Shown piece by piece: positions 34,604-43,349 of a stretch of 44,944 nt of DNA. Made by a program: the position numbers and the translations under genes. A model generated the notes under the pieces. It searched no databases. It was given only the letters and a program-made list of their open reading frames with translations, and was not told the origin of the DNA. The DNA comes from Candidatus Stackebrandtia excrementipullorum. Its GTDB lineage: Bacteria; Actinomycetota; Actinomycetes; Mycobacteriales; Micromonosporaceae. The stretch covers positions 1 through 44,944 of the forward strand of contig DXGR01000004.1 of NCBI GenBank assembly GCA_019113825.1, read 5' to 3'. Within the stretch, counting starts at the first letter, position 1. Every line of letters starts with the position of its first letter.

Positions 34604-34687
34604 TACCCGGAACGGGACTCGAACCCGCACGCCGTCATACGGCAATCGCTTTTAAGGCGATCGTGTCTCCCTTTTCACCACCCGGGC
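34604..34687 (-). tRNA. tRNA-Leu (anticodon UAA)
   Basis: 84 nt. The minus strand begins GCCCGGGTGGTG; the anticodon stem ATCGC / GCGAT encloses the loop CTTAAAA, giving anticodon UAA. A long variable arm (TGCCGTATGACGGCG) fits a class II leucine tRNA. The T arm is GCGGG-TTCGAGT-CCCGT, and the acceptor 3' strand TCCGGGT is followed by discriminator A. CCA is not encoded. The acceptor has G-U pairs at both ends. Confidence 0.93.
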
Positions 34688-34853
34688 TTAAGGGGCCCCG
34701 GCTCTTTAGGGCCTGAAGACACCGTAGCCGCGATTATCGACGGCCAACGACAACCAATTCAGACATACAGCCCTTATGGGGCAATATTTTCGACATTAGT
34801 CGTATCTGCGACACAGCCATTGTCAACACATCAAGACTTTGATATAGCCCGTC

Positions 34854-35780
34854 TCACCGTGTCGGCGAGAACCGCCCGTCAACGGCGGTCGGCGGCGCAG
34901 CTGCGCGCTCCTGCCGGTACAGGGTGTCCCACACCTCGGCCGTCCGAGCCCGATTACGCGCCAAACGTTCGCCCGCCCGCCGGTGACGTTCGGCCAGTAC
35001 GGCCGCCAGGACCGCCCATCCCGGAGCCCCCGCGGGAGGCGGAGGCACCACGACGGCACGCAGCTCCCGCTCCAGGCTCGCACCCAGCCGTGACCGCGCG
35101 GGCTCAGTGATGTCTCGATTGCGCGCCAGGAAATGCCGGACCGCCAAAGCCAACTCGTCGTCGACATCGGTCAAGTCGGCGGATCGACTCCACTCGGACA
35201 TGCCCACCGGCATCAGGGGCGTCCAGGACCGGGTCGCAGGCGTCCGTTCCGAAATGACGAGCGTCCCGGCCATGAGATCGCCCATCCGTTTACCGGCGGG
35301 GTGGACCAACATGACCCCCAGAGCCACCAACCAGGTGAACCCCGGCATCAGAACACCGGGAAATTCGATCGCCAGAGCGCTGACACCACGGATGAGACTG
35401 TGGCGAAAACGGATGGGGCCACCGTCGTCACGAACCACTCGCAGCCCGAAAACCAGCTTTCCCGGAGACCGCCCTTTCGACAGCGTCTCGACGGTGACCG
35501 GAATACCGGGGAACACCACGAGATACAGCAATACCTGTAGGGCGGCGTTCAATGCCGAGTCGGTCAGTCCGGCCCCGGCCGCCCAGAGCAGCAGAACGTT
35601 GCCGAACAGAAGAACGATCCCACCGACGACGGCGAGGAGAGCAAGGTCGATAGAAAGAGCCAACGACCGTGACCCCAAGCGTGCCACGCGAACGTCCAGC
35701 TCCACCGCCTCACCGGAGACGAGCCGTCCCGAAACGTCCGGGGGTGCCGAGATGTCGGTCATGGCCCCAGTTTGCCGCAT
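34854..35780 (-). CDS. RDD family membrane protein
   Basis: 308 residues from ATG 35780, with GGTGAG six bases upstream; ATG 35762 is an alternative. The RDD domain (about 25-175) begins VRVARLGSRSLALSIDLALL, in which the usual R-x-x-x-x-x-D pattern is visible, and has three or four membrane segments (about 43-65, 75-100, 135-160). GRSPGKLVFGLRVVRDDGG is the conserved cytoplasmic loop, and KRMGDLMAGTLVI closes the domain. The cytoplasmic C-terminus (about 200-308) is charged and helical. RDD genes often stand beside SpoIIM, DUF58 and MoxR genes in actinobacteria; here the gene is divergent from the SpoIIM-like gene, with 80 bases between. Confidence 0.85.
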   Translation of the reverse strand: MRQTGAMTDISAPPDVSGRLVSGEAVELDVRVARLGSRSLALSIDLALLAVVGGIVLLFGNVLLLWAAGAGLTDSALNAALQVLLYLVVFPGIPVTVETLSKGRSPGKLVFGLRVVRDDGGPIRFRHSLIRGVSALAIEFPGVLMPGFTWLVALGVMLVHPAGKRMGDLMAGTLVISERTPATRSWTPLMPVGMSEWSRSADLTDVDDELALAVRHFLARNRDITEPARSRLGASLERELRAVVVPPPPAGAPGWAVLAAVLAERHRRAGERLARNRARTAEVWDTLYRQERAAAPPTAVDGRFSPTR

Positions 35781-35860
35781 GAAAGCTCACCCGCATCGTC
35801 GCCCGGCTTGAAGGAAGTCGGTGACGAGCCGTCTTGCCCGGTTGGCATAGAGTCACCGGT

Positions 35861-36853
35861 GTGGACCTGGATGCCTACATCGCCGAACACGACGGTGAAT
35901 GGCGACGGCTGGAGAAACTGACACGGACGTCGCGCCTGTCGGCCGACGAAACCGACGAGATGATGATGCTCTACCAACGGGCATCGACCCATCTGTCGGT
36001 GGTTCGGAGCACCATGCCCGACTCACTCCTGGTGACCCGCCTGTCCGGCCTCGTTCTTGCGGCCCGCGGCGCCATAACCGGGTCGCGCGGCTACGCCCGG
36101 CACCATTTCGTCCGGTTTTTCACTCACACATTCCCGGCGGCGATTTATGTGGCGTGGCGCTGGTGGGTGGGGACATCGGTGGCCTTCGTGACGATCACCG
36201 GGATATTGATCGCCTATGTGGCCACACACCCCGATGTTCAGTCGCAACTGTGGACTCAGAGCCAGATCGACCAGCTGGTCAACCACAGTTTCGAGGAGTA
36301 CTACTCCGAATTCCAGAACCAGAACTTCGCCTTGCAGGTGTGGACCAACAACGCGCGTCTGGCCGCATTGGCCCTGGTGGGTGGCGCCATGATCCTGCCG
36401 ACAGTGTGGGTTCTGTGGCAAAACGCGCTGAACATGGGACTTACCGGCGGTGTCATGGTCGGCAACGGCCGTGCCGACCTGTTTTTTGGACTGATCGCGC
36501 CCCACGGACTCCTCGAGATCGGGGCGTTTCTGTTGGCCGCCGGAGTGGGGTTGCGCATCGGCTGGTCGTGGATCGCGCCGGGGCCGGGCCTGACACGCAG
36601 TCAGTCGATCGCCCGTGCCGGCAGGTCTGGAATCGCCGTCGCGTTGGGCTTGGTCCTCGTACTGGCCGTCGCAGGCGCCATCGAGGGTTTCGTCACCCCG
36701 AACCTCCCGGCCCCTATTGCCGTGCCGATCGGGGTGGTGGCGCTGGGGGCTCTGGTCTTCTACACGGTCGCGCTGGGACGGCCGACGGTCCTGGCCGGCA
36801 ACGTCGGGGATCTCGACGAGTTTCACCGAGAAACATTGCGACCCGGCACCTGA
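35861..36853 (+). CDS. SpoIIM-like (stage II sporulation protein M / DUF95) membrane protein
   Basis: 330 residues from GTG 35861 (MDLDAYIAEHDGEWRRLEKL). A cytoplasmic helical N-terminus (1-90) with DEMMMLYQRASTHLSVVRS precedes membrane helices at about 100-128, 180-205, 215-240, 255-275 and 290-318. The segment NNARLAALALVGGAMILPTVWV, followed by GLIAPHGLLEIGAFLLAAGVG, is the SpoIIM core with its conserved H-G-x-x-E. In Bacillus SpoIIM is part of the engulfment hydrolase complex; in non-endospore-forming actinobacteria the role is unknown, but linkage to the MoxR/DUF58 set suggests a shared membrane process. It is divergent from the RDD gene. Confidence 0.9.
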   Translation: MDLDAYIAEHDGEWRRLEKLTRTSRLSADETDEMMMLYQRASTHLSVVRSTMPDSLLVTRLSGLVLAARGAITGSRGYARHHFVRFFTHTFPAAIYVAWRWWVGTSVAFVTITGILIAYVATHPDVQSQLWTQSQIDQLVNHSFEEYYSEFQNQNFALQVWTNNARLAALALVGGAMILPTVWVLWQNALNMGLTGGVMVGNGRADLFFGLIAPHGLLEIGAFLLAAGVGLRIGWSWIAPGPGLTRSQSIARAGRSGIAVALGLVLVLAVAGAIEGFVTPNLPAPIAVPIGVVALGALVFYTVALGRPTVLAGNVGDLDEFHRETLRPGT

Positions 36854-37056
36854 GCTGGCTTAACGCCGATTTAACCGGTGTAATTGTGATGCTCACCACA
36901 TGCCTCGCCGCGCGACACGCGCCGACCACGCTTGCCACCTCGACAGACAACATCACCGTCACCGAACGACCACGCGAAGGGGACGATCGCTCCATAAGCG
37001 ACTTGTTGTGCCTGTATACGGTCAAGTCGACCGGAAATCAGGAGGTTTCACGGGTC

Positions 37057-37212
37057 ATGGATCCACACCGCGAGACAGAGACGATCCTGCGCCGTGCCGG
37101 CATGGATCTCCACCGTCGGCGGGCCGATGCCAAGCGGCTGGCAGAGGCGGCCGCGGCAATCAGCGGTGAATGGATTATGCCCAACCCGGTGCCGACTGAG
37201 GCACGGTCATAG
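37057..37212 (+). CDS. Small protein of unknown function, 51 aa
   Basis: ATG 37057 to TAG 37212. AGGAGG at 37040-37045 lies 11 bases upstream, slightly long but the strongest element around. The product is a charged amphipathic helix (ETETILRRAGMDLHRRRADA, then KRLAEAAAAISGEW) with a short Pro-containing end (MPNPVPTEARS). No signal peptide or membrane segment. It lies 203 bases after the SpoIIM-like gene, so it probably has its own promoter, and is followed by a 14-bp hairpin (37285-37315), as expected for a real transcript end. No family recognised. Confidence 0.5.
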   Translation: MDPHRETETILRRAGMDLHRRRADAKRLAEAAAAISGEWIMPNPVPTEARS

Positions 37213-37284
37213 GGATCCCGGCAGGCCGTCGTGAACGAACCAAGCGGCGGCCTGCTCATCCTTGGTGAGATTGAGTTGATGCCC

Positions 37285-37315
37285 AGGGCCGTGTTCGATT
37301 TTCGAGCACGGCCCT
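37285..37315 (+). terminator. Terminator after the 51-codon gene
   Basis: 14-bp stem (37285-37298 with 37302-37315; one T-G wobble) with a TTT loop, 72 bases past the small gene stop on the plus strand. No U-tract follows. Confidence 0.65.
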
Positions 37316-37347
37316 CACCATGCCCCGGCGGGCTCTCCGAACAGGCT

Positions 37348-37380
37348 ACGGGCCGCCCGGGTGATACCCGGACGGCCCGT
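37348..37380 (-). terminator. Terminator of the peptide-transporter operon
   Basis: 15-bp stem with a single C-A mismatch (37348-37362 with 37366-37380) and the 3-nt loop GAT, 30 bases past the stop of the last ATPase gene on the minus strand. Confidence 0.75.
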
Positions 37381-37410
37381 ATCGATCACGCCGAATCGAA
37401 CGTCATCAAG

Positions 37411-38466
37411 TCACAACAACTCAACCGGCGCCGAGTAGTGGCACGCCGACTGCGTCGGACCGGTATCGGTCTGCTGCAAGGTCGGCATTTCCACAATGCA
37501 CGCCTGCTGTTCATCCTCGTCGAGTTCGGTGGCGAACTTCGGGCAGCGTGTGCGGAAGCGACAGCCCGACGGCGGTGTCACCGGACTGGGAACGTCGCCG
37601 GTCAACAGGATCCGCTTCCGAGTCCGCTCCTTGCGCGGATCGGGCAACGGCACCGCAGAAATCAACGACTGCGTGTACGGGTGCGACGCCGAGGCGAAGA
37701 TCTCCGCGACCGTCCCGGTCTCGACGATCTTGCCCAGGTACATCACGGCCACACGGTCGGCGATGTGTCGCACCACCGACAGGTCGTGCGACACGAACAG
37801 GTACGACAGCCCCAGCTCCTCCTGGAGGTCCTCCAGGAGGTTGATGACACCGGCCTGAATCGACACGTCCAAGGCCGATACCGGCTCGTCCAGCACCAGG
37901 ACCTTCGGGTTGAGCGCCAACGCACGAGCGATACCGATGCGCTGGCGCTGACCACCGGAGAACTCGTGCGGATAACGGTTCACGTGCTCGGGGTTGAGTC
38001 CCACGATCGCCATCAGATCCTTGACCCGCTGGCGGCCTCCACCGGCGAACAACCCGTGGACCCGCAACGGCTCGGCGATGATCTCGAAAATCGTCATCCG
38101 GGGGTCCATGGACGCGAACGGGTCCTGGAAGACGATCTGTATCTCCGAGCGGATCGGCCGCATCTGGTTGCGTGACAGCGTGGTCAACTCACGACCATCG
38201 TATTCGACGGTGCCCGAGGTCACCGGGATCAGCCCCAGCAGCAGGCGGGCCGTCGTGGACTTCCCACATCCGGATTCACCCACCAGCGCGAGAGTTTCGC
38301 CCGCCTTCAGGTCCAGCGACACGTCACACACCGCGTGAACGTCGCCGACCTTGCGCCGCAGCACACCCTTGGACCGCACCGGAAAGTGCTTCACCAGGTT
38401 CTTGGCCGACAGCACCACGTCGCCGTGGGTGGTTTCGGTGGTGGGAACGCCTTCGGTAACGGTCAT
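37411..38466 (-). CDS. Oligo/dipeptide ABC transporter ATP-binding protein (OppF/DppF-like)
   Basis: 351 residues. Walker A ALVGESGCGKSTTARLLLG, Q-loop IQIVFQDPFASMDPRM, signature EFSGGQRQRIGIARALAL, Walker B KVLVLDEPVSALD, H-loop LFVSHDLSVV. The C-terminal oligopeptide-ABC extension (about 265-340) has SHPYTQSLISAVPLPDP and four cysteines (CRFRTRCPKF ... CIVEM ... CHYSA) that bind an Fe-S cluster in characterised homologues. The N-terminus VKHFPVRSKGVLRRKVGDVH is typical of OppF rather than OppD. Last gene of the operon; its ATG overlaps the upstream OppD stop by one base (TAATG). Confidence 0.93.
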   Translation of the reverse strand: MTVTEGVPTTETTHGDVVLSAKNLVKHFPVRSKGVLRRKVGDVHAVCDVSLDLKAGETLALVGESGCGKSTTARLLLGLIPVTSGTVEYDGRELTTLSRNQMRPIRSEIQIVFQDPFASMDPRMTIFEIIAEPLRVHGLFAGGGRQRVKDLMAIVGLNPEHVNRYPHEFSGGQRQRIGIARALALNPKVLVLDEPVSALDVSIQAGVINLLEDLQEELGLSYLFVSHDLSVVRHIADRVAVMYLGKIVETGTVAEIFASASHPYTQSLISAVPLPDPRKERTRKRILLTGDVPSPVTPPSGCRFRTRCPKFATELDEDEQQACIVEMPTLQQTDTGPTQSACHYSAPVELL

Positions 38467-39533
38467 TACGCCTCCTCCGCTTCAGCGGTGTCGGTCTTGT
38501 ACACATCGCCCGCCTCGGCGTCGACAAGCTGTTCGTGGAAGTGGCACGCCGAAGAACGACCCGGTATCTCAAGCTGAAACAGCTCGGGCTCGGTTTCCCG
38601 ACAGATGTCCTGGGAAATCGGGCAACGGGGTTCGAACGGACACCCCGGCGGAAGGTTCACCATGGACGGCGGTGTGCCCTTGATCGGCGTCAACCGGTGG
38701 CTTCGCGCCTCGTCCATGCGAGGAAGCGACCCCAACAGTCCCAGTGTGTACGGCATCCGCGGACTGTAGAAGAGGTCGTCCACAGGCGCCGTCTCCACCG
38801 GCTTGCCCGCATACATCACGAGCACACGTTCCACGTGACCGGCGATGACACCCAGGTCGTGGGTGATCAGCACCATCGCGGCGCCGGTCTCCTTCCGAGC
38901 CGACTCCAACGCCTCCATCACCTGCGCCTGCACCGTCACGTCCAGGGCGGTGGTGGGTTCGTCGGCGATGATCACGTCAGGCTGATTCGCCATGGCGATC
39001 GCGATGACCACACGTTGACGCATACCACCCGACATCTCGTGTGGATAGGAGTCGACGCGCTGTTTCGGGTTGGGAATACCGACGAGATCGAGAAGTTCGA
39101 TCGCCTGTTCCCGCGCCCTTGCCTTACCGATCTTGTTGTGGACCAGCACCGCCTCGGCCAATTGTTTGCCGACGGTGTAGACCGGGTTCAGCGAGGTCAG
39201 CGGATCCTGAAAGATCATCGCGATCTTGTTGCCGCGGATCTTCGAGATTTCGGCGTCGTTGAGCCCCAAGAGACTCTGGCCGTTCAGACGTGCCGCGCCG
39301 TTGACGGTCGCGGTCCGAGGCAAGAGCCCCATGATCGCCATCGACGTCACCGACTTACCCGAACCGGATTCGCCGACGATCCCCAGGGATTCGCCGCGCC
39401 GAAGCCGGTAACTCACACCACGGACGGCACGGACCGGCCCGTCATCGCTGGAAAAGTCGACGGTGAGGTTGTCGACGTCGAGGATGACGTCGCTGTCGAG
39501 ATCTTGTCTCGTTGCATCCATCTCAATCGTCAT
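38466..39533 (-). CDS. Oligo/dipeptide ABC transporter ATP-binding protein (OppD/DppD-like)
   Basis: 355 residues. Walker A GIVGESGSGKSVTSMAIMG, Q-loop IAMIFQDPLTSLNPVYTVG, signature MSGGMRQRVVIAIAMA, Walker B VIIADEPTTALDVTVQAQ, H-loop LITHDLGVIAGH. The C-terminal extension includes PRMPYTLGLLGSLPRMDE and the cysteine cluster CPFEPRCPISQDIC ... CHFHE. The GESGSGKSV form and IMGLLP region mark the OppD paralogue. Together with the OppF-like protein it forms the heterodimeric ATPase of the importer. ATG 39533 overlaps the OppC stop by four bases (ATGA). Confidence 0.93.
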   Translation of the reverse strand: MTIEMDATRQDLDSDVILDVDNLTVDFSSDDGPVRAVRGVSYRLRRGESLGIVGESGSGKSVTSMAIMGLLPRTATVNGAARLNGQSLLGLNDAEISKIRGNKIAMIFQDPLTSLNPVYTVGKQLAEAVLVHNKIGKARAREQAIELLDLVGIPNPKQRVDSYPHEMSGGMRQRVVIAIAMANQPDVIIADEPTTALDVTVQAQVMEALESARKETGAAMVLITHDLGVIAGHVERVLVMYAGKPVETAPVDDLFYSPRMPYTLGLLGSLPRMDEARSHRLTPIKGTPPSMVNLPPGCPFEPRCPISQDICRETEPELFQLEIPGRSSACHFHEQLVDAEAGDVYKTDTAEAEEA

Positions 39534-40447
39534 TTCCGCTCCATGGTCTGCCGTGGGTCGAAGGCGTCTCGCAATCCGTCACCGATGAAGTTGAAGGTCA
39601 AACAAATGGTGACCAGCATCAGGCCCGGGAAGTAGAACAGCCAGGGCTTGGTCATCGATGAACCCGCTCCGTCCGCCACCTGTGCACCCAACGAGGTGTC
39701 GGGGGCCTGGATACCGAAGCCGAGGAAGGACAGTCCGGATTCCGTCAAGATCGCCGCGACGATCGCCAACGTCGCCGACACCATGATGACGCCGGTGACG
39801 TTGGGCAGCAGGTGCCGGAAGACGATCCGTGTGTTGGACGCTCCGACGGCTCGTGCGGCCTCGATGAATTCCTGTTCTCGCAACGACAACACCTGGCCGC
39901 GGACAAGCCGCGCGGTACCGCCCCATGCGAGCAGACCGATCAACAACGCGATGTCCAACCAACTGACGGAGTCGATACCCACCGAAATGGCGGCCACGAT
40001 GGCCAGGAACGGGATGACGAAGATGATGTCCAGAATACGCATCATGATCGCGTCGACCCAGCCACGGAACAGTCCCGCGACCGCGCCCCACACGGCACCG
40101 ATGCCGATGTCGAGTATCGCCACGACGAGACCGATCTTCAAGGACTGTTGAGTCCCTCGAATGACCAGTCCCAGTACGTCCTGTGCCTTGCGGGTGGTTC
40201 CCAGGGGGTGGTCCGGGCTTGGCGCCTGCGCAATGGGAATGACGCCGGCCTGCGAACCGTGTCCCCACTTCCAGATATACGGACCGAGGAAGGCGATCAA
40301 CAACAGGACGCCCAACAGGATCAGCGACCCCATGGCCAACCTGTGCCGAGTGAACCGGCGGGTCACCATCTGCAGCTGAGTGCGTTCCTTCGAGACCAGC
40401 CCTTCGACCGTCTCGGCGCTTTGTGTCTGCGTGGTGGTTTCACTCAT
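39530..40447 (-). CDS. Oligo/dipeptide ABC transporter permease (OppC/DppC-like)
   Basis: 305 residues from ATG 40447, with GAGG seven bases upstream, overlapping the oppB stop by eight bases. A hydrophilic N-terminal arm (MSETTTQTQSAETVEGLVSK) precedes TM1 (about 42-62) and five more segments. The inner-membrane coupling loop has the EAA-type motif EAARAVGASNTRIVFRHLLP; LGTTRKAQDVLGLVIRGTQQ is the conserved stretch following TM1. The C-terminus FNFIGDGLRDAFDPRQT is typical of OppC. It forms half of the translocation channel with the OppB-like protein. Confidence 0.93.
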   Translation of the reverse strand: MSETTTQTQSAETVEGLVSKERTQLQMVTRRFTRHRLAMGSLILLGVLLLIAFLGPYIWKWGHGSQAGVIPIAQAPSPDHPLGTTRKAQDVLGLVIRGTQQSLKIGLVVAILDIGIGAVWGAVAGLFRGWVDAIMMRILDIIFVIPFLAIVAAISVGIDSVSWLDIALLIGLLAWGGTARLVRGQVLSLREQEFIEAARAVGASNTRIVFRHLLPNVTGVIMVSATLAIVAAILTESGLSFLGFGIQAPDTSLGAQVADGAGSSMTKPWLFYFPGLMLVTICLTFNFIGDGLRDAFDPRQTMERK

Positions 40448-41480
40448 AACGAATCCTCGGGTCAACGATGCCGTACAGCAGGTCGGAGATCAGAATGCCC
40501 AGGACCGTCAAAGCGCCCGAAACGATCAGGAAAGACTGAATCGCAAACGGGTCACGGTTGTTGAGCGCGTCAATGAAAAACCGTCCCAGCCCCTGCCACT
40601 CAAAAATGGTCTCGGTGATGACCGCACCGCCCAAGGACGCCAGGATCGCGACCGGTGCCAGGGTGGCCATCGGAATCAACGCGGTCCGTAGTGCGTGACG
40701 TCGCATGACCGTACGGTTGCGAAGACCTTTCGCCTTGGCGAGACGTACGTAGTCGGAATTCAACACGTCCAGCATCGCCGAACGCTGGAACCGGCTGGCC
40801 GCAGCATAACCGGACAACATCAGGACCAGGGTGGGAAGGATGAGGTGGGAAGCGATGTCCAGAACGTATTCGAAAGTCGAATACCCGGATATGTCGCCGG
40901 GGGTCACGGCGCCGTACGTGGCGAATGTATCGGTACCGGTGGCTTTGTTATAGGAAACCGCGGCGTTCTTTACCAACTGCGCCAACCAAAACACCGGCAT
41001 CGACAACGCGACGAAGCCAATGAAGGTGAGGAAGTAGTCGACCTTCTTGTACTGTCGTACCGCGGAGATGACGCCGGTGATCATGGCCAGGCCGATCGCG
41101 AACAGCGAAGCGGCCAACACCAATCGCACGGTGATCATGAATCGTTTACCGATTTGGTCGTTGATGTCGTAACCGACACGTAGCGAGGGGCCGAACTCCC
41201 CCTTCAACAGTCCTATGTCGCCGTTGCCGCCGATGCCGGTCAACCACAACCAGTACCGTTCCGGGATCGACCGGTCGTAATAGTTGCGCTCTTTGAAAAG
41301 TTCGACCGACGCATCGATGGCCTCGGTGCCGGACCCGTCGGCCGCGGCGTTTTGTTCGAGCTGATTCCGATACGTGTTGATCGGATCGCTGGACACCTCC
41401 ACGAGAGCGAAGGCGAACATCGACGCGATCAAAAGGATGGGGACCGCAATCAGCAACCGTCTAATTGTGTATGCAAGCAA
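40440..41480 (-). CDS. Oligo/dipeptide ABC transporter permease (OppB/DppB-like)
   Basis: 346 residues starting at TTG 41480 (LAYTIRRLLIAVPILLI follows); a GGCGGA element lies upstream. TM1 at about 9-29 is followed by an enlarged extracytoplasmic loop of some 95 residues (about 30-125), then five membrane helices. The EAA coupling motif is in YVRLAKAKGLRNRTVMRRHA, and the end ISDLLYGIVDPRIRYE is the family signature. The rare TTG start and the hairpin 23 bases upstream (41503-41536) probably keep permease levels below those of the binding protein. The gene follows the binding-protein gene in the operon. Confidence 0.92.
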   Translation of the reverse strand: MLAYTIRRLLIAVPILLIASMFAFALVEVSSDPINTYRNQLEQNAAADGSGTEAIDASVELFKERNYYDRSIPERYWLWLTGIGGNGDIGLLKGEFGPSLRVGYDINDQIGKRFMITVRLVLAASLFAIGLAMITGVISAVRQYKKVDYFLTFIGFVALSMPVFWLAQLVKNAAVSYNKATGTDTFATYGAVTPGDISGYSTFEYVLDIASHLILPTLVLMLSGYAAASRFQRSAMLDVLNSDYVRLAKAKGLRNRTVMRRHALRTALIPMATLAPVAILASLGGAVITETIFEWQGLGRFFIDALNNRDPFAIQSFLIVSGALTVLGILISDLLYGIVDPRIRYE

Positions 41481-41502
41481 TGGATTCCGCCCTTATTGCT
41501 GG

Positions 41503-41536
41503 GATGGTGGGGCCCGCATCCGCGAACCCCACCATC
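41503..41536 (-). terminator. Attenuating hairpin between binding-protein and permease genes
   Basis: Perfect 10-bp GC-rich stem (41503-41512 with 41527-41536) and 14-nt loop in the 99-base gap. No U-tract, so likely a partial terminator or 3' stabiliser giving more binding-protein mRNA than permease mRNA, as in many binding-protein-dependent importers. Confidence 0.6.
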
Positions 41537-41579
41537 GAACAGAAGGAATGCCTTCTCAGCTCAAGTCGACGTAACGTCG

Positions 41580-43349
41580 TTACTCGGCCTTGAGACCCCA
41601 TTCCCCAATGTTGTAGAACGGACCAAGCTGGGTCGAACCGTTGGGCCGGATGTTCGCGACGTCTTCCGACATGGCGATCAAGCCGGGCGTGGTGACGACG
41701 GGCAGGATGGCGTACTCGGCGGCGACGAGCTTCGCAGCGTCGTTGGCGAGCTTTCCGGCCTCGTCGATGTCGACGGTCTGCATGACGGCCTCGGTGGCCT
41801 TGTCGATGTCCTCGCTGTTGATGCCCGCGTAGTTCGACGCGGACGACGAGTTCCAGTACTGGCTGGGAGCACCGGTGAACTGCGGCGAACCGATCCAACC
41901 GAACTCAACGATGTCGAACTTGCCCTCGGCCAGGGTGCTTCCCAGTGCGTCGGGGGCGTTCGGGTTGAGGTTGGCCGGGATGCCCAGCTCCTGCAGCGTG
42001 GACTGCAGCAGCGTCATGGTGATCTCGCGCATGGTGTTGCCTTCCAGCCACACCAGGCTCAGCGGGTCGATGTCCGAGCCGTCGGGCATCGTCAAGGTTT
42101 CATCGTCGTCGAGCTCGTAACCGGCGTCGGCCAGGATCTGCTTGGCGGCTTCGATGTCACCGGAACCCTGTCCCAGGTCGGAGATGACGTCCTCGTGGTA
42201 CTCCGACGATTCGGGGAAGACGTGGTTGGTGCGCTTCTCCGCGTCGGTGATCGGGTTGTAGGTGGCGTCCAGGATCTGGTCCAGGCTGATGGCGGTGAAG
42301 ATCGCCTTACGCACCTCGATGTCCGACAGGAACTCGTTCTTCAAGTTCATGTTGATGTGGTCCCACGCCGGGCGAGTCCCGATCGCGGAGACGACACCCG
42401 ACAGGTCACCGGCCTGCTCGGCCACGTCCGGGTCCAGCGAGGCCGGCTCGGAGCCGTGGATCTCACCGTTCTCCAGGGCGGTCAGCATGGTGGGCTGCTC
42501 AGAGATGACGACCAGGTTGATGCGGTCCAGGGTCGGCTTGATCTCGCCGAACCATGCCTCGTTGGGAACCATCGAAACCGACACTCCGGTCTCGACACGA
42601 TCGGTGTCCAACTTGTACGGACCAGCGGACCAGTACGGAATCTGGGTGTTGAACCATTCCGCGGCGTCGCCCATTTCGGCCGGGTCGTTCTGCCAGTCGA
42701 AGCCCTCTTCCGTCGCAATGTGCGAGGGGAGGCTGATCGGGACACCGAAGGACCATTCGGGGTCAAGGTATCCCTCGACGTAGGTGACCTCGATGCCACC
42801 GTCGACCTCGTCGATCGATTCGACGTTGTCGCCGTAGCTCACTGCGGCCGGGTCGCACTTTTTGTCACACAGATCGCTGTCGCTGGTGAGGCTGTTCCGG
42901 TGGAACAGGAAGTCGTCGAGGCTGCCGACCGGCGTGCCGTCGTCCCACACCGCTTCGGGTTTGATCTCGTAGCGGACCTTCATCGGGTCCTCTTCGATGA
43001 GCTCCGGCTCCTTGACAAGGAGGTCGGTGCTCCACTCCCAGGTGCCGTCCGGCAGGAAGTTTCCGGTCGGAATCGCAATACCCGAGGTCGCCTGAGTCAG
43101 GTACAGCGAGTTACCCGCGGCCGTGTTGCCGTTCCAGGCATCCCAACCCGAGGACATGGCCCAGGTCAGCTCGCCGCCCTCCTGGCGTTCGGCAGTGTTG
43201 CATTCATTGGGGTCGTCGACGCAGGCTTCCAGCCCACCGACGTTGGCACTGCCTTCGCCGGAACCGTCACCACCGGCGCAGGCGGTCAACGCCATTGCCG
43301 CGACCACGCCCGAAGCGAGAACCGCCGCAGGCTTTCTTCTCAATCGCAT
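41580..43349 (-). CDS. Peptide-binding lipoprotein of an ABC importer (SBP family 5)
   Basis: 589 residues from ATG 43349, with AGGGAG upstream. The signal peptide MRLRRKPAAVLASGVVAAMA ends in lipobox LTAC, so the protein is lipid-anchored outside the membrane. A Gly/Ser/Glu linker and two cysteines (CVDDPNEC) precede the two-lobed binding domain: GGELTWAMSSGWDAWNG, LVKEPELIEEDPMKVRYEIK, EAVWDDGTPVGSLDDFLFHR, AWDHINMNLKNEFLSDIEVR, VRKAIFTAISLDQIL and a C-terminal TQLGPFYNIGEWGL. Family 5 proteins bind oligopeptides, dipeptides or nickel; the cargo here is not determined. First gene of a five-gene importer operon. Rich in Asp and Glu, like other exported proteins of this strain. Confidence 0.92.
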   Translation of the reverse strand: MRLRRKPAAVLASGVVAAMALTACAGGDGSGEGSANVGGLEACVDDPNECNTAERQEGGELTWAMSSGWDAWNGNTAAGNSLYLTQATSGIAIPTGNFLPDGTWEWSTDLLVKEPELIEEDPMKVRYEIKPEAVWDDGTPVGSLDDFLFHRNSLTSDSDLCDKKCDPAAVSYGDNVESIDEVDGGIEVTYVEGYLDPEWSFGVPISLPSHIATEEGFDWQNDPAEMGDAAEWFNTQIPYWSAGPYKLDTDRVETGVSVSMVPNEAWFGEIKPTLDRINLVVISEQPTMLTALENGEIHGSEPASLDPDVAEQAGDLSGVVSAIGTRPAWDHINMNLKNEFLSDIEVRKAIFTAISLDQILDATYNPITDAEKRTNHVFPESSEYHEDVISDLGQGSGDIEAAKQILADAGYELDDDETLTMPDGSDIDPLSLVWLEGNTMREITMTLLQSTLQELGIPANLNPNAPDALGSTLAEGKFDIVEFGWIGSPQFTGAPSQYWNSSSASNYAGINSEDIDKATEAVMQTVDIDEAGKLANDAAKLVAAEYAILPVVTTPGLIAMSEDVANIRPNGSTQLGPFYNIGEWGLKAE

